Shown here: positions 14,952-22,938 of the stretch, one piece after another
How the letters are laid out: every line of letters starts with the position of its first letter
Numbering within the stretch: position 1 is the first letter of the stretch
Virus record (IMG/VR): IMGVR_UViG_3300044615_001189
Location: 1-50,182 of that record
Origin: a virus
DNA length: 50,182 bases
Strand: one strand, 5' to 3'
The notes under the pieces: generated by a model
Told to the model about the DNA's origin: nothing
What the model saw: the letters and a program-made list of their open reading frames with translations, nothing else
Databases searched by the model: none
Made by a program: the position numbers and the translations under genes

Positions 14952-17192
14952 TCAGCGAGGTTGGAAGAAGACCCACTTCTGCTGGCCGTCGATGGTCAGC
15001 CGGCGCTTGGACCATCCAACCTCCCGCATGATGCTGCCAACCATCATCTGGTCGGCACGGGTCTGCTGACCGATGGGTTTCTGGACGGCTTCGGTCAGCA
15101 GGAGCTCTGAGGTGATGACCCGGGTGGCGTTGGCTGGGGCCCGCAGCCAGGTGGTGATGGGTTCGCGCCAGGGGTTGGAGACCTGGTAGGCCTCGTTCTC
15201 GCGGTTCACCTGCAGGGAGAGATCGAGGGGGAGGTAGTTGGGCTCCCCGGCGCGGTGTGCATGGACGGCAGCGGACCAGATGGCGTCGCGCTCGGCGGCG
15301 AGGGTGCCGGTGTCGATCGGCTCGGCCTCGTGGCGGGTGGTGGGGATGACCCAGAAGCGGCGGTTGCCGGTGTCGTCGACGAGGAAACCTTCGGAGCGGT
15401 TGGTCGAGCCGACGATGATGCCGCGGCGTGGGGTGTGCTCCACCGCCTTGCCGTAGGGGGCGCGGAACAGATCGGTCTGGGTGGTGAGGAAGGACTTGAT
15501 CTGGCCCGCATGCTTGCGGGAGGTGACGTGATCGAGCTCGGCCCACTCCATGATCCAGGAGCGGTGGAGCTTGAGCAGGTCGTCCTTGGAGGAGAGGTCA
15601 CCAAGGGAGTCGGAGAAGAAGGGCCCGCCGAGGACTGACCAGAAGGAGGACTTCCTGGCCCCCTGATCGCCGGAGAGAATGCAGGTGGTGTCGTGCTTCG
15701 AGCCGGGGTTAAAGGCGCGGCGGACTGCACCGATGAGGGTGCAGCGGAGCATGTGGTCGTAGAGGGTGGGCTGGCCGTGGGCGTTGTCCTCGGGGCGTAG
15801 GTAGGCGGTGGCGAGGCCGTCGATGTAGGCGGGGGCCACGGTGGCGGCGACGTGCTCCAGGTAGAGGGTTACCGGGTCGTAGGGGTGCTCACGTGCCACC
15901 TGCACGAGGGCGTCGATGGCGAGGTCCTTGGAGACCTTGAAGCCCTGATCGGCGAGGGTGAGGTAAAAGCGCTCGGCACCTTCGAGGGGAGCGCCGTCGA
16001 CCTCGACCTGCTGGTGGAAGGTGTTCCAGCGGATGCGCTGCCCGTCGCCGGCCTGGTGGCGAAGCATGAAGAGGAGCTCCGCCGCCTCGAGCTTCTGCGG
16101 CTTGGCGAGCGAGGCCGCGTAGGGCTGCTGCGGGGCCTGCTGCTGCTGCTGCGGTGAGGAGTTGTCAAGCGATCCTTGACGACTGGCCTGCTGCTGGCCC
16201 CGTGGAGACGGCAGGACGGCTCGCTGGGTCCGGGTGTGGAAGCGCAGCCGATCGTGCAGCTTCTCCTCGGGCGTGGATGGCCTGGGGCTGCGGGATTCGG
16301 CACCGTCGAAGCGATGCCAGGCCTTCTTCTCGTCGAAGTCGCGGGCCTTGGTCCGTGCGGCGGCGATGTGGAGCGCGAAGGCCTGGGCGGCGGTGATGTC
16401 GGGGCTGTGGCCCTGGGCGCGGATCCAGGCCTCAGTGCCGCGCAGATCGAGGGCGAGGGCCAGCTGGTCGTCGTTCCAGGATCCTGGGGTGCCGCCGGAG
16501 TCGATCAGATCGCGAGAGGTGCGGCTGATGAAGTCGAGCAGCGGCAGCGTCTCAGCGTGAGATCCTTGGGGCGTTACTGGGATTCCAGTAACGGGTGGCC
16601 GGTTATCAGTCGTGAGCAGCGGTGTGGGCTCGGGCTCGGGCTGATCGAGGAGCAGCTCGATGAGAGCTGCGGGCGCTTCGGCGAGGGATTGCTCAGTGGG
16701 GCCGCGGCCCTTGAGCCAGCGGTAGCCGGTGGTTTCGGGGTGAGCGCCGATGACGACCGAGTAGTGGCCGACCCACCTGAGATCAAGGTTCTCGACCTTG
16801 CCCTGTGCGTCGAGCTGGCCGGTCTTGAAGACGCGGCGGCCCTTGAGGGCATCCCAGAAGTCTTGAGGTACTTGGTAAAGGATTTGGAAGCGGCCGTCCT
16901 TGCCACTGGTCATGGCGAGGGACTTGGGCAGGTCACGGAGGGGCAGGCCCAGGCGCTCCAGCTCGGCGGTGGCGCTGATGCCGTCGTGATCGACGAACAG
17001 CAGGCCAGTGGGTGGGCCGGCGATGACGCCGACGGCGCGAGCGCGGCCGGCGCGGATCTCGGCCGCCACCTGCGCCTTGGTGAGCGGGTTGGCCTGCCAG
17101 GCCTTCTGGTAGGCGCGCTTGTTGCCATCGACGGCCACCAGGGGCCAGCCGTCAGGCAGAGCCTGGAGCTGCTGAAGGAGCTGTTGGGTCAC
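14952..17192 (-). CDS. PrimPol-type primase fused to VirE/SF3-like helicase (746 aa)
   Basis: The N-terminal ~190 residues look like a bifunctional primase-polymerase domain, with a VDHD acidic motif at 67-70 and KDGRFQILYQVP then WVGHYSVVIGAHP. The middle has a Gln-rich linker. The C-terminal ~240 residues are a virulence-associated-E ATPase: Walker A SGDQGARKSS at 507-516, acidic IMEWAELD near 550, and GSTNRSEGFLVDDTGNRRFWVIP. Together these would prime and unwind phage DNA. The GTG start overlaps the preceding gene's stop (GTGA). A perfect palindrome lies within the gene at 16573-16592. Confidence 0.88.
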   Translation of the reverse strand: MTQQLLQQLQALPDGWPLVAVDGNKRAYQKAWQANPLTKAQVAAEIRAGRARAVGVIAGPPTGLLFVDHDGISATAELERLGLPLRDLPKSLAMTSGKDGRFQILYQVPQDFWDALKGRRVFKTGQLDAQGKVENLDLRWVGHYSVVIGAHPETTGYRWLKGRGPTEQSLAEAPAALIELLLDQPEPEPTPLLTTDNRPPVTGIPVTPQGSHAETLPLLDFISRTSRDLIDSGGTPGSWNDDQLALALDLRGTEAWIRAQGHSPDITAAQAFALHIAAARTKARDFDEKKAWHRFDGAESRSPRPSTPEEKLHDRLRFHTRTQRAVLPSPRGQQQASRQGSLDNSSPQQQQQAPQQPYAASLAKPQKLEAAELLFMLRHQAGDGQRIRWNTFHQQVEVDGAPLEGAERFYLTLADQGFKVSKDLAIDALVQVAREHPYDPVTLYLEHVAATVAPAYIDGLATAYLRPEDNAHGQPTLYDHMLRCTLIGAVRRAFNPGSKHDTTCILSGDQGARKSSFWSVLGGPFFSDSLGDLSSKDDLLKLHRSWIMEWAELDHVTSRKHAGQIKSFLTTQTDLFRAPYGKAVEHTPRRGIIVGSTNRSEGFLVDDTGNRRFWVIPTTRHEAEPIDTGTLAAERDAIWSAAVHAHRAGEPNYLPLDLSLQVNRENEAYQVSNPWREPITTWLRAPANATRVITSELLLTEAVQKPIGQQTRADQMMVGSIMREVGWSKRRLTIDGQQKWVFFQPR

Positions 17193-17383
17193 GGAGCTTC
17201 CCGGATGGCGTCGGCGGCCCGCTGAAGGGCGTGAAGGATCTCAGGCTTGCTGCCGGGCGAGAAGCGGCAGTCGATGATCGCCTGCTCCCGGAGCTGGTGA
17301 AGGACGCGGATGGCCCGTTCGCGTTCGTGCAGCACCCCGGCGCGCCATGCGAGGGAGTCGGGGATCTCGAGGACGTCGCTCAT
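17189..17383 (-). CDS. Small hypothetical protein (64 aa)
   Basis: The ATG at 17383 (MSDVLEIPDSLAWRAGVLHERE) overlaps the upstream stop by four bases, and the stop overlaps the primase start. It is therefore tightly coupled between two genes. The predicted helices (HERERAIRVLHQLREQA, EILHALQRAADAIREAP) suggest a small helical protein. No family is recognised. It may be a replication accessory, judged only from position. Confidence 0.65.
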   Translation of the reverse strand: MSDVLEIPDSLAWRAGVLHERERAIRVLHQLREQAIIDCRFSPGSKPEILHALQRAADAIREAP

Positions 17384-17679
17384 GCCTCGGGCTCCAGCTC
17401 GGGGGAGGCTGGGAAGGGGAAGGAGGAGACGAGCTCCTGAGCAGTGAGGCCTCGATCCTGGGCAGCGCGGACGATGCGGTTGGTGAGGACGCGGGCGTTC
17501 TTCACCGTGGCCTCGCAGACGAACCAAGACCAGTTGCGGAAGCGGATCTGCTGCTCCGCCCAGACCTCGGGCTTGAGGGCCCAGTTGAGGGCCTGCTCGT
17601 TCGATTGGCAGTGGCAGTGGTTGGCGTCGCGGAAGAGGCGACGCAGACGGACCATGGCGGTCTCGGGAGCGATGGTCAT
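17380..17679 (-). CDS. Hypothetical protein (99 aa)
   Basis: The ATG at 17679 gives MTIAPETAMVRLRRLFRDANHCHC. It lies downstream of a TGTWACA/TAGCGT promoter-like pair. The protein is helical with a Trp-rich centre (NWALKPEVWAEQQIRFRNWSWFV) followed by NARVLTNRIVRAAQDRGLT. The family is not recognised. It is the first gene of a unit leading into the primase gene. Confidence 0.65.
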   Translation of the reverse strand: MTIAPETAMVRLRRLFRDANHCHCQSNEQALNWALKPEVWAEQQIRFRNWSWFVCEATVKNARVLTNRIVRAAQDRGLTAQELVSSFPFPASPELEPEA

Positions 17680-17702
17680 GACGGGATGCAGAGTGCCCAC
17701 CG

Positions 17703-17744
17703 ACGCTACGGGCTGGAGGCGGTCTAGGCCCGTGGGTTGTAACA
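17703..17744 (-). promoter_or_regulatory. Putative early promoter: TGTTACA - 29 bp - TAGCGT
   Basis: On the minus strand TGTTACA (17744-17738) is followed after exactly 29 bases by TAGCGT (17708-17703), 24 bases before the 99-aa gene start. The same pair with the same spacing occurs at 26824 and, with a different second box, at 22202 and 24362. It is probably an activator or operator site plus a -10-like box. Confidence 0.45.
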
Positions 17745-17749
17745 GTGCT

Positions 17750-18100
17750 TCACAGTCGCAGGATGGAGAGGGCATCGGGGATTGAGCGCGCGATGCCGGC
17801 CAGGCCGCCTGCCTGCTGCACCAGGTTGATGAAGGCCTGCTGCTGTTCGGTGGGGCGGCCGCGGTCCTTGACCTCCACGGCGGTGAAGACGGCCACGCGC
17901 TGGCCCACCATGTCGGGGGTGATGGTGATGGTGCGGAAGCCGATGAGATCGCTGCTGCCGGGGCAGAGGCCGTAGCGCACCAGCTGGCCCTGGGCATCGC
18001 GAAGGGCACCGACGTTGTTGCGCCAGAGGCGAGCGGGGCCCCTGCCGGCTTCGAGCTGGATCTTCGATTGGATGAGCCGCTCATCCGAACGCTCGGGCAT
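17750..18100 (-). CDS. VRR-NUC family nuclease (116 aa)
   Basis: This is a small stand-alone VRR-NUC (PD-(D/E)XK) nuclease. E8 is in the first helix (DERLIQSKIQLE), with GALRDAQGQLVRYGLCPGSSDLIGF and then FTAVEVKDRGRPTEQQQAFINLVQQAGG. The D of the GSSDLIG motif and the E-x-K of VEVKD are the expected metal-binding residues. I chose the ATG at 18100, which overlaps the helicase gene by 20 bases. Such nucleases are commonly paired with SF2 helicases in phages and probably act on branched DNA. Confidence 0.85.
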   Translation of the reverse strand: MPERSDERLIQSKIQLEAGRGPARLWRNNVGALRDAQGQLVRYGLCPGSSDLIGFRTITITPDMVGQRVAVFTAVEVKDRGRPTEQQQAFINLVQQAGGLAGIARSIPDALSILRL

Positions 18101-19478
18101 GGGGCTGACCTCTGGCTGCGAGCATGTGCGCGACCCATCCTGGCTTGTAGCCGCGCTCGCGGGCGATCGTTTCAAGCTCCTCGCGGGTGCGGGCCTTGGC
18201 GACCTCGCGGCGCTCGATGCGGCGGATCTCGGTGCCGGTGAGCTCCCGCAGGTCGCCATCGACCATCGTCAGCTCCCGCTTCGCGGTTTCGACCTCATGG
18301 CCGCACTCAGGGCATGGGTTGGCCGTGGAGGGGATGGCGGAGAAGCAGGTGGGGCAGATGCGGATCGGGAGCGCGGCGGACTTGCGGCCCTTGCCCTTGG
18401 GCCGGCCTTCGAGGGACCACTCGCGTGGATCAGTGGGGAGGCCGTGGCGGAGGGTGTTGCCCACGTGGTCGTTGACGATCGCGTGGGGCTTCCCGGGGCA
18501 TGGGCGGAGCACGCGGCCGACCTGCTGGAGGTGCAGGCCCAGGGAGTCGGTGGGCCGCAGCAAGATCGCGCCGGTGACCGATGGAATGTCGGTGCCCTCG
18601 CTGATGATGTCGCAGGAGGTGAGCACCTTCAGTTGCCCGGTGCCCAGGTCGTTGATGGTGCGGCGGCGGATGCCCCGGTCCATGGTGCCGTCGAGGCGAG
18701 CGGCGCTGATGCCCTGCTCGCGGAACGCCTCGGCCACGGCATCGGCGTGAGCGACGGAGCAGCAGAAGGCGATGGCGGTGCCGTTGTGGGTGTCCTCGAT
18801 GGTGCGGCGGTAGTGGGAGACGGCATCGCCCATGGCCTGGCCCTGGCGGAGGATGGTGTCGGAGTCGTGGCGGCCCTTCTTGGTGTCGAACCGCTTCACC
18901 GCCGACAGGTCGATGCCAGGCGGGGCGAACACCCTGGCGCGCACGAGGAAGCCCTCCTGGGTGCCCCATGCCGCGTCGGGGCCTTCGATGAGCACCTCGA
19001 ACTGATCGCCCAGGCCCCGCCCGTCGAGTCGCTCAGGAGTCGCGGTGACCCCCAGGACGTGGGCCCGGGGCATGGCGGCCAGCACCTTCGCCCAGGTGCC
19101 GGCGACGGCATGGTGGGCCTCGTCGACGATCAGCAGCTGGAAGAACTCGGGCGGGATGGTGTGGAGCCGCCGGGCGAGGGTCTGCACGGAGGCCACCTGC
19201 ACGCCCTGGCGGAGATCCTGGCGGTAGCCGGAGGCGATGACGCCGTGGTTGCAGCCGATCGCGTGGAGCGAGCGCGAGGACTGATCCACCAGCTCCTGGC
19301 GGTGGACCAGGATGCAGACCCGGTTGCCGCGGATCGCCGCCTGCTCGGCGATGTGGACGAACGTAAAGGTCTTGCCCATGCCGGTGGGCAGGACGAACAG
19401 GACGCGACGGTGGCCGGCCATGTAGGCACCGCGGATCTCGGCGACGGCTGAGGCCTGGAAGGGACGGAGAGAGACCAT
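18081..19478 (-). CDS. SF2 DEAD/DEAH-box helicase (465 aa)
   Basis: Motif I PTGMGKT is at 31-37, Ia LVHRQELVDQ near 58, and motif II DEAH at 119-122. Motif III follows as VTATPERLDG, and the C-terminal domain has TSCDIISEGTDIPSV and LQQVGRVLRPCPGK (motif VI). A C-terminal zinc ribbon (CPTC...CPECGH) and a helical tail follow. This is the phage RadD/UvsW-like arrangement for remodelling DNA in replication or recombination. It is the first leftward gene from the divergent control region and overlaps the VRR-NUC gene. Confidence 0.9.
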   Translation of the reverse strand: MVSLRPFQASAVAEIRGAYMAGHRRVLFVLPTGMGKTFTFVHIAEQAAIRGNRVCILVHRQELVDQSSRSLHAIGCNHGVIASGYRQDLRQGVQVASVQTLARRLHTIPPEFFQLLIVDEAHHAVAGTWAKVLAAMPRAHVLGVTATPERLDGRGLGDQFEVLIEGPDAAWGTQEGFLVRARVFAPPGIDLSAVKRFDTKKGRHDSDTILRQGQAMGDAVSHYRRTIEDTHNGTAIAFCCSVAHADAVAEAFREQGISAARLDGTMDRGIRRRTINDLGTGQLKVLTSCDIISEGTDIPSVTGAILLRPTDSLGLHLQQVGRVLRPCPGKPHAIVNDHVGNTLRHGLPTDPREWSLEGRPKGKGRKSAALPIRICPTCFSAIPSTANPCPECGHEVETAKRELTMVDGDLRELTGTEIRRIERREVAKARTREELETIARERGYKPGWVAHMLAARGQPHARAFG

Positions 19479-19635
19479 GGGTGAGAGCGTGTGCTGGGGG
19501 GTTGACTGTGACGGGAGAGTGCCCGATCCTCCCGCGAAATCAAGTGGTTACGCAAGTATGTAACGGTATGCGACGGGATGGAGCGGGATGCGCCGGGAAG
19601 TCTGTAGGGTCGGAAGCGACCCCCGCAATTCACAG
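19479..19635. promoter_or_regulatory. Divergent early control region
   Basis: This separates the leftward helicase unit from the rightward recombination unit. It holds a dyad GTTAC-N8-GTAAC at 19547-19564. From the right half (TGTAACG at 19559) there are 39 bases to TAGGGT (19605-19610), followed at once by a GGTCG-GAAG-CGACC hairpin (19608-19621), as at other early promoters. It also has repeated CGGGATG. TTGACT at 19502 could serve as a -35 element. It is a probable operator for both directions. Confidence 0.5.
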
Positions 19636-19857
19636 ATGAGGGATTGGATCGACTCCATCAGGGCGACCTGTTGGGCCTTCCGGGACATCCGGGAGGCAAG
19701 CCTGGCGGAGCTCCGCCAGCAACGGCAGCAGAAGCGGATCCGCGCGATGAGCGACGAGGAGCTGATGCTGTGCGCTCGCCAGTGGGGCGGGCATGTGGTG
19801 CGGCCTGAGCTGCGCCGCCGCGGCCTGCCGTTCCCTGGGGAGCGGACCGGTGCCTGA
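19636..19857 (+). CDS. Small hypothetical protein, first rightward gene (73 aa)
   Basis: I chose the ATG at 19636 (MRDWIDSIRATCWAFRDIRE), just after the hairpin; an in-frame ATG at 19588 lies before the TAGGGT box and would fall outside the predicted transcript. The protein is basic and helical (LAELRQQRQQKRIRAMSDEELMLCARQWGG). The family is not recognised. It overlaps the RecE-like gene by eight bases. A regulatory or recombination-accessory role is possible, from position only. Confidence 0.6.
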   Translation: MRDWIDSIRATCWAFRDIREASLAELRQQRQQKRIRAMSDEELMLCARQWGGHVVRPELRRRGLPFPGERTGA

Positions 19858-20659
19858 GCTGATCCACCACGAGGGCCTGAGCAACGAGGCCTACCACAGC
19901 CTGAAGGCTGTCAGCCCCAGCCAGATCAAGGTGCTGGGCCGCAGCCCGCTGCACTACTTCGACCAGTTTCTGGCGGAGGACCGGGAGAAGCGTGAGCCGA
20001 CCCCGGCGATGTTGATGGGCACCGCCCTGCACACCGCCGTCCTTGAGCCGGAGCTGTGGGGCAGCACCATCGCGGTGCCGCCGCATAGCTTCGACCGCCG
20101 CACCAAGGTGGGCAAGGAGCTGGCGGCCGAGTTCGAGCGCGAGAGCGCCGGGAAGATCGTGCTCTCCCCGGAGGACGCGGACCAGGTGCGCAGGATGGCG
20201 GACGCAGTGCGGAAGCATCCTGCTGCTGGCTTCCTGCTGGAGCTCCCCGGCCGGCGGGAAGCCAGCTACACCTGGAAGGATCCGGCCACGGGGCTGGAGT
20301 GCAAGACGCGGCCGGACTGGCACAGCGATGACCGGCGCATCGTGGTGGACGTGAAGACGTGCCGCGACGCCAGCCGGGTGGAGTTCGCGAAGTCGATCGC
20401 CAACCTCGACTACCACGTGCAGGCGGCCTGGAACCAGGGCGCGCTGCAGGCCGAGCAGTTCCTGACGATCGCGGTGGAGAACGTGCGGCCCTATGCCGTG
20501 GCGGTCTACCCCGCGAGCGGTGCGCTGATCGCTGCCGGCCAACGCCGGATCGAGGCGGCGATGGAGCTGCTGGCCGAGTGCTGGAAGTCGGGCCGCTGGC
20601 CTGGCTACGGCGACCTGGTGCAGGAGCCGATCGAGCTGCCCGGCTGGTGCCGGGACTGA
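19850..20659 (+). CDS. RecE-like exonuclease VIII, PD-(D/E)XK (269 aa)
   Basis: The GTG start at 19850 follows a GGGGAG ribosome site and gives VPELIHHEGLSNEAYHSLKAVSPSQIKVL, the typical N-terminus of DUF3799/RecE nuclease domains. MLMGTALHTAVLEPE is the conserved loop. CKTRPDW...IVVDVKTCRDA carries the catalytic D and D-x-K, and DYHVQAAWNQGAL follows. It resects double-stranded DNA to give single strands for the RecT annealer encoded 38 bases downstream. Confidence 0.9.
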   Translation: MPELIHHEGLSNEAYHSLKAVSPSQIKVLGRSPLHYFDQFLAEDREKREPTPAMLMGTALHTAVLEPELWGSTIAVPPHSFDRRTKVGKELAAEFERESAGKIVLSPEDADQVRRMADAVRKHPAAGFLLELPGRREASYTWKDPATGLECKTRPDWHSDDRRIVVDVKTCRDASRVEFAKSIANLDYHVQAAWNQGALQAEQFLTIAVENVRPYAVAVYPASGALIAAGQRRIEAAMELLAECWKSGRWPGYGDLVQEPIELPGWCRD

Positions 20660-20697
20660 CCATCAACCCTATTGAGAACCATTCGCATTAAGCCCCG

Positions 20698-21450
20698 ATG
20701 AGTGAATCAACCGCACTGACTCTCCAGCCGGTCCAGCCGCAGGGCCCCGGCGCTCTCGCCTTCCTCCACGACGGTGCTGCCTTCGAGCACCTGTGGCGTG
20801 TGGCCAAGGCGTTCAGCATGTCCGGCATGGTGCCGGGCCATTTCCAGGGCAAGCCTGAGAGCTGCATGGTCGCCCTGATGTATGCCCAGCAGCTGGGCGA
20901 GCATCCGATGGTGATGTTCCAGGAGGTGACCGTCATCAACGGCCGCCCGGGGACGAGCGCCCGCTTTGCCATCGCCCGCGCGAACAAGTCGGGCCTGCTC
21001 CAGGGCCCGATCACCTGGAAGTCAAAGGGCCAGGACGCCGCGCTGGAGGTGACAGCCTCGGCGGTGCTGCGCGAGACCGGCGAGGTGATCACCGCCACGG
21101 TGACCATGAAGGAGGCCGCGGCCGATGGCTGGACCAGGAACAGCAAGTACAAGTCGATCCCGGAGCAGATGCTGCGGTGGCGCGCCGCCACCAGGCTGAT
21201 CAACCTCTACATGCCGGAGGTGCTGTTCGGCCTGGGAGTGCGCGAAGAGGCTGAGGTGCGGCCGGTGACGGTGCGCGACCAGCCGGCCGAGGGCGGCAAC
21301 GTGGTGGCGGACCTGAACCGCCAGATCGCGGCCGCTGCTGCGGGCCAGACCGATGCAGTGTCGCAATCGGATTCTGGCGAAGAAGTGACGGTGGAGCCTG
21401 TGGCGGTGCTTCAGGATGAGAACCAATCTGCAGTCGAAGATCCCTTCTAA
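20698..21450 (+). CDS. recT: RecT-family single-strand annealing protein (250 aa)
   Basis: This has clear RecT motifs: CMVALMYAQQLGEHPMVMFQ near 60, GRPGTSARFAIARANKSG near 85, and SKYKSIPEQMLRWRAATRLINLYMPEVLFGLG near 145-180. The C-terminus is acidic and disordered. It anneals complementary single strands and pairs with the RecE-like exonuclease. The C-terminal tail may contact the SSB encoded nearby. Confidence 0.93.
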   Translation: MSESTALTLQPVQPQGPGALAFLHDGAAFEHLWRVAKAFSMSGMVPGHFQGKPESCMVALMYAQQLGEHPMVMFQEVTVINGRPGTSARFAIARANKSGLLQGPITWKSKGQDAALEVTASAVLRETGEVITATVTMKEAAADGWTRNSKYKSIPEQMLRWRAATRLINLYMPEVLFGLGVREEAEVRPVTVRDQPAEGGNVVADLNRQIAAAAAGQTDAVSQSDSGEEVTVEPVAVLQDENQSAVEDPF

Positions 21451-21461
21451 GAGGTGTGCCT

Positions 21462-21677
21462 ATGGGAGAGAAAGCGTTTCTAACGAGTAAGGAGCTGTCC
21501 GATCGATGGCGGCTCAGCGACCAGACGTTGGCCAACTGGCGCTATGCGGGCAAGGGCCCGCGGTTCATCCGGGTTGGCAGCCGGGTTCTTTACCCCGCCG
21601 AGGGGATCCACGCTTTCGAGAAGTCGAGCAATTTCGGCAACGCGGAAGATCAACAACAACCACAAGCAACCACGTGA
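21462..21677 (+). CDS. MerR/Xis-like helix-turn-helix protein (71 aa)
   Basis: FLTSKELSDRWRLSDQTLANWRYAGKGPRFIRVGSRVLY is the winged-helix pattern of HTH_17/AlpA/excisionase proteins. I chose the ATG at 21462, five bases after GAGGTG; a GTG two codons earlier would overlap that site. It could be the excisionase directing integrase or a transcription regulator. Its place between recT and ssb is common for small phage HTH proteins. The stop overlaps the ssb start (GTGA). Confidence 0.78.
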   Translation: MGEKAFLTSKELSDRWRLSDQTLANWRYAGKGPRFIRVGSRVLYPAEGIHAFEKSSNFGNAEDQQQPQATT

Positions 21678-22138
21678 ACGACCCAATCGCAATTCTGCTC
21701 CGCGCGAGCCTGCATCAGTTCATCGGCCGACTGGGGAAGGATCCTGAGATCCGTTACCTGGAAAGCGGCAAATGCGTCGTCAACGTCAACATCGGCGTGA
21801 ACTGGTTGTCCGACAAGGACCAGACGGACTGGATCAAGCTGGAGGTGTGGGGCGAGGCCGGGCAAGCCTTCGCCGACGCTGCCCGGAAGGGCTACCTGGT
21901 GCAGGTGGCGGGGAGGGTGAAGACCGACCGCTGGACGGATCGGAGCACCGGCGAGGAGAAAATGCAGCTGTGCTGCAGGGTGGAGAGCTGGAAGGTGCTG
22001 GCGACGCCCCAGGGCGGCCAGGCGGCACCGGCAGCGGCCCCAGCGGCGGCCCCCGCGCCTGCGGCGGTGGCCCCGGCTCCCGCTCCGGCAGCGCCGCCGG
22101 TGTGGCAGACACCGGACCACGACGGGATCCCGTTCTGA
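21674..22138 (+). CDS. ssb: Single-stranded DNA-binding protein (154 aa)
   Basis: The OB-fold core runs from FIGRLGKDPEIRYLESGKCVVNVNIGVN to YLVQVAGRVKTDRW. A Pro/Ala-rich linker follows, and the C-terminal tip DHDGIPF matches the acidic D/E-I-P-F tail that recruits repair proteins. The GTG start overlaps the HTH gene. A strong terminator follows. It covers single-stranded DNA during phage replication and RecT annealing. Confidence 0.92.
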   Translation: MNDPIAILLRASLHQFIGRLGKDPEIRYLESGKCVVNVNIGVNWLSDKDQTDWIKLEVWGEAGQAFADAARKGYLVQVAGRVKTDRWTDRSTGEEKMQLCCRVESWKVLATPQGGQAAPAAAPAAAPAPAAVAPAPAPAAPPVWQTPDHDGIPF

Positions 22139-22161
22139 TCGAGGCCGGGTGATGGGACAAG

Positions 22162-22190
22162 GGCCCGCTCCACTGGGGCGGGCCTTTCCT
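22162..22190 (+). terminator. Rho-independent terminator after ssb
   Basis: A 7-bp stem GGCCCGC / GCGGGCC (22162-22168 with 22178-22184) is followed by a T-rich run. It lies 24 bases after the ssb stop and ends the recE-recT-xis-ssb unit. Confidence 0.8.
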
Positions 22191-22201
22191 TTGTGAAGAT
22201 G

Positions 22202-22266
22202 TGTAACAGCCGCTAGGCGCGGCCGGTGGCAGCGCGGATGATGGCCTCACGGGGGACGACCCCCAC
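22202..22266 (+). promoter_or_regulatory. Putative early promoter with 5' hairpin
   Basis: TGTAACA (22202-22208) is followed after 29 bases by ATGATG (22238-22243). A hairpin GGGGG-ACGA-CCCCC (22253-22266) lies where the RNA 5' end would be. The same arrangement recurs at 24362. It lies directly downstream of the ssb terminator, so a new promoter is expected here. Confidence 0.45.
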
Positions 22267-22279
22267 CGCTCTCGCTCTC

Positions 22280-22510
22280 ATGGACATCCTCGACAGCACC
22301 TACTACCGCTCGCACGGCCGGAAGCCGCGCGGTCGCGGCTCCTGGGCCTTCTGCCCCTGGAGCAAGCAGAACGCTCTCGACTACCTGCAGCACACGATCT
22401 TCAGCCCCGGCGGCATGACGTTCACCGAGGCAAAGCGCTGGGCACGGCGGCACGCCAGCGACCCCAGCTCGCCGCTGGCTGGCGTCCGCACTGTCGCCGT
22501 GATGCCCTGA
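22280..22510 (+). CDS. Small hypothetical protein (76 aa)
   Basis: The ATG at 22280 gives MDILDSTYYRSHGRKPRGRGSWAFCPW. An in-frame GTG at 22226 lies before the predicted transcript start and is less likely. The protein is basic at the N-terminus, with LDYLQHTIFSPGGMTFTEAKRWARRHA in the middle. No family is recognised. It is the first gene of its unit. Confidence 0.65.
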   Translation: MDILDSTYYRSHGRKPRGRGSWAFCPWSKQNALDYLQHTIFSPGGMTFTEAKRWARRHASDPSSPLAGVRTVAVMP

Positions 22511-22545
22511 GCGGCACCCCCTCCCCATCGCATCGCTTTCACCCC

Positions 22546-22938
22546 ATGACCCGTTTCATTGAGCTGCGCTTCCAGGTCCGCGACCACGGCGAAAAGCGCA
22601 TCAAGATCACCCCGGCCTGGGCCGGGAAGGGCATCGCCATCCACAAGCCGATCGCCTTCGACCCGGACACCCGCGAGCCGTACTTCCAGGAGGTCCAAGG
22701 CCTGTGGCGGCTCAGCCACATCAACTCCGGCCTGGCGCTGGGTGCCTGCATGGGCAGCCTGGATCGGGCCAAGAGCTTCGCCCGCGAGTGGGACCTGGAG
22801 TTCGCCGTGCCAGATCCCAAGGCCGTGATGGCTCCCAGCCGACTGAAGGAATGGGCCGCCGTGATGGAGGAGATGAAGACCGAGCCGCCGCGCAAGCCGC
22901 GCCAGCCGGCCATCCGCCGCGGCCGGGAGGTGGCCTGA
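22546..22938 (+). CDS. Hypothetical protein upstream of methyltransferase (130 aa)
   Basis: The protein begins MTRFIELRFQVRDHGEKRIK and has a mixed alpha/beta N-terminal part (KGIAIHKPIAFDPDTREPYFQE), then a basic tail (PPRKPRQPAIRRGRE). The family is not recognised. Its stop shares a base with the start of the methyltransferase gene (TGATG), so the two are translated together and may act together. Confidence 0.68.
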   Translation: MTRFIELRFQVRDHGEKRIKITPAWAGKGIAIHKPIAFDPDTREPYFQEVQGLWRLSHINSGLALGACMGSLDRAKSFAREWDLEFAVPDPKAVMAPSRLKEWAAVMEEMKTEPPRKPRQPAIRRGREVA

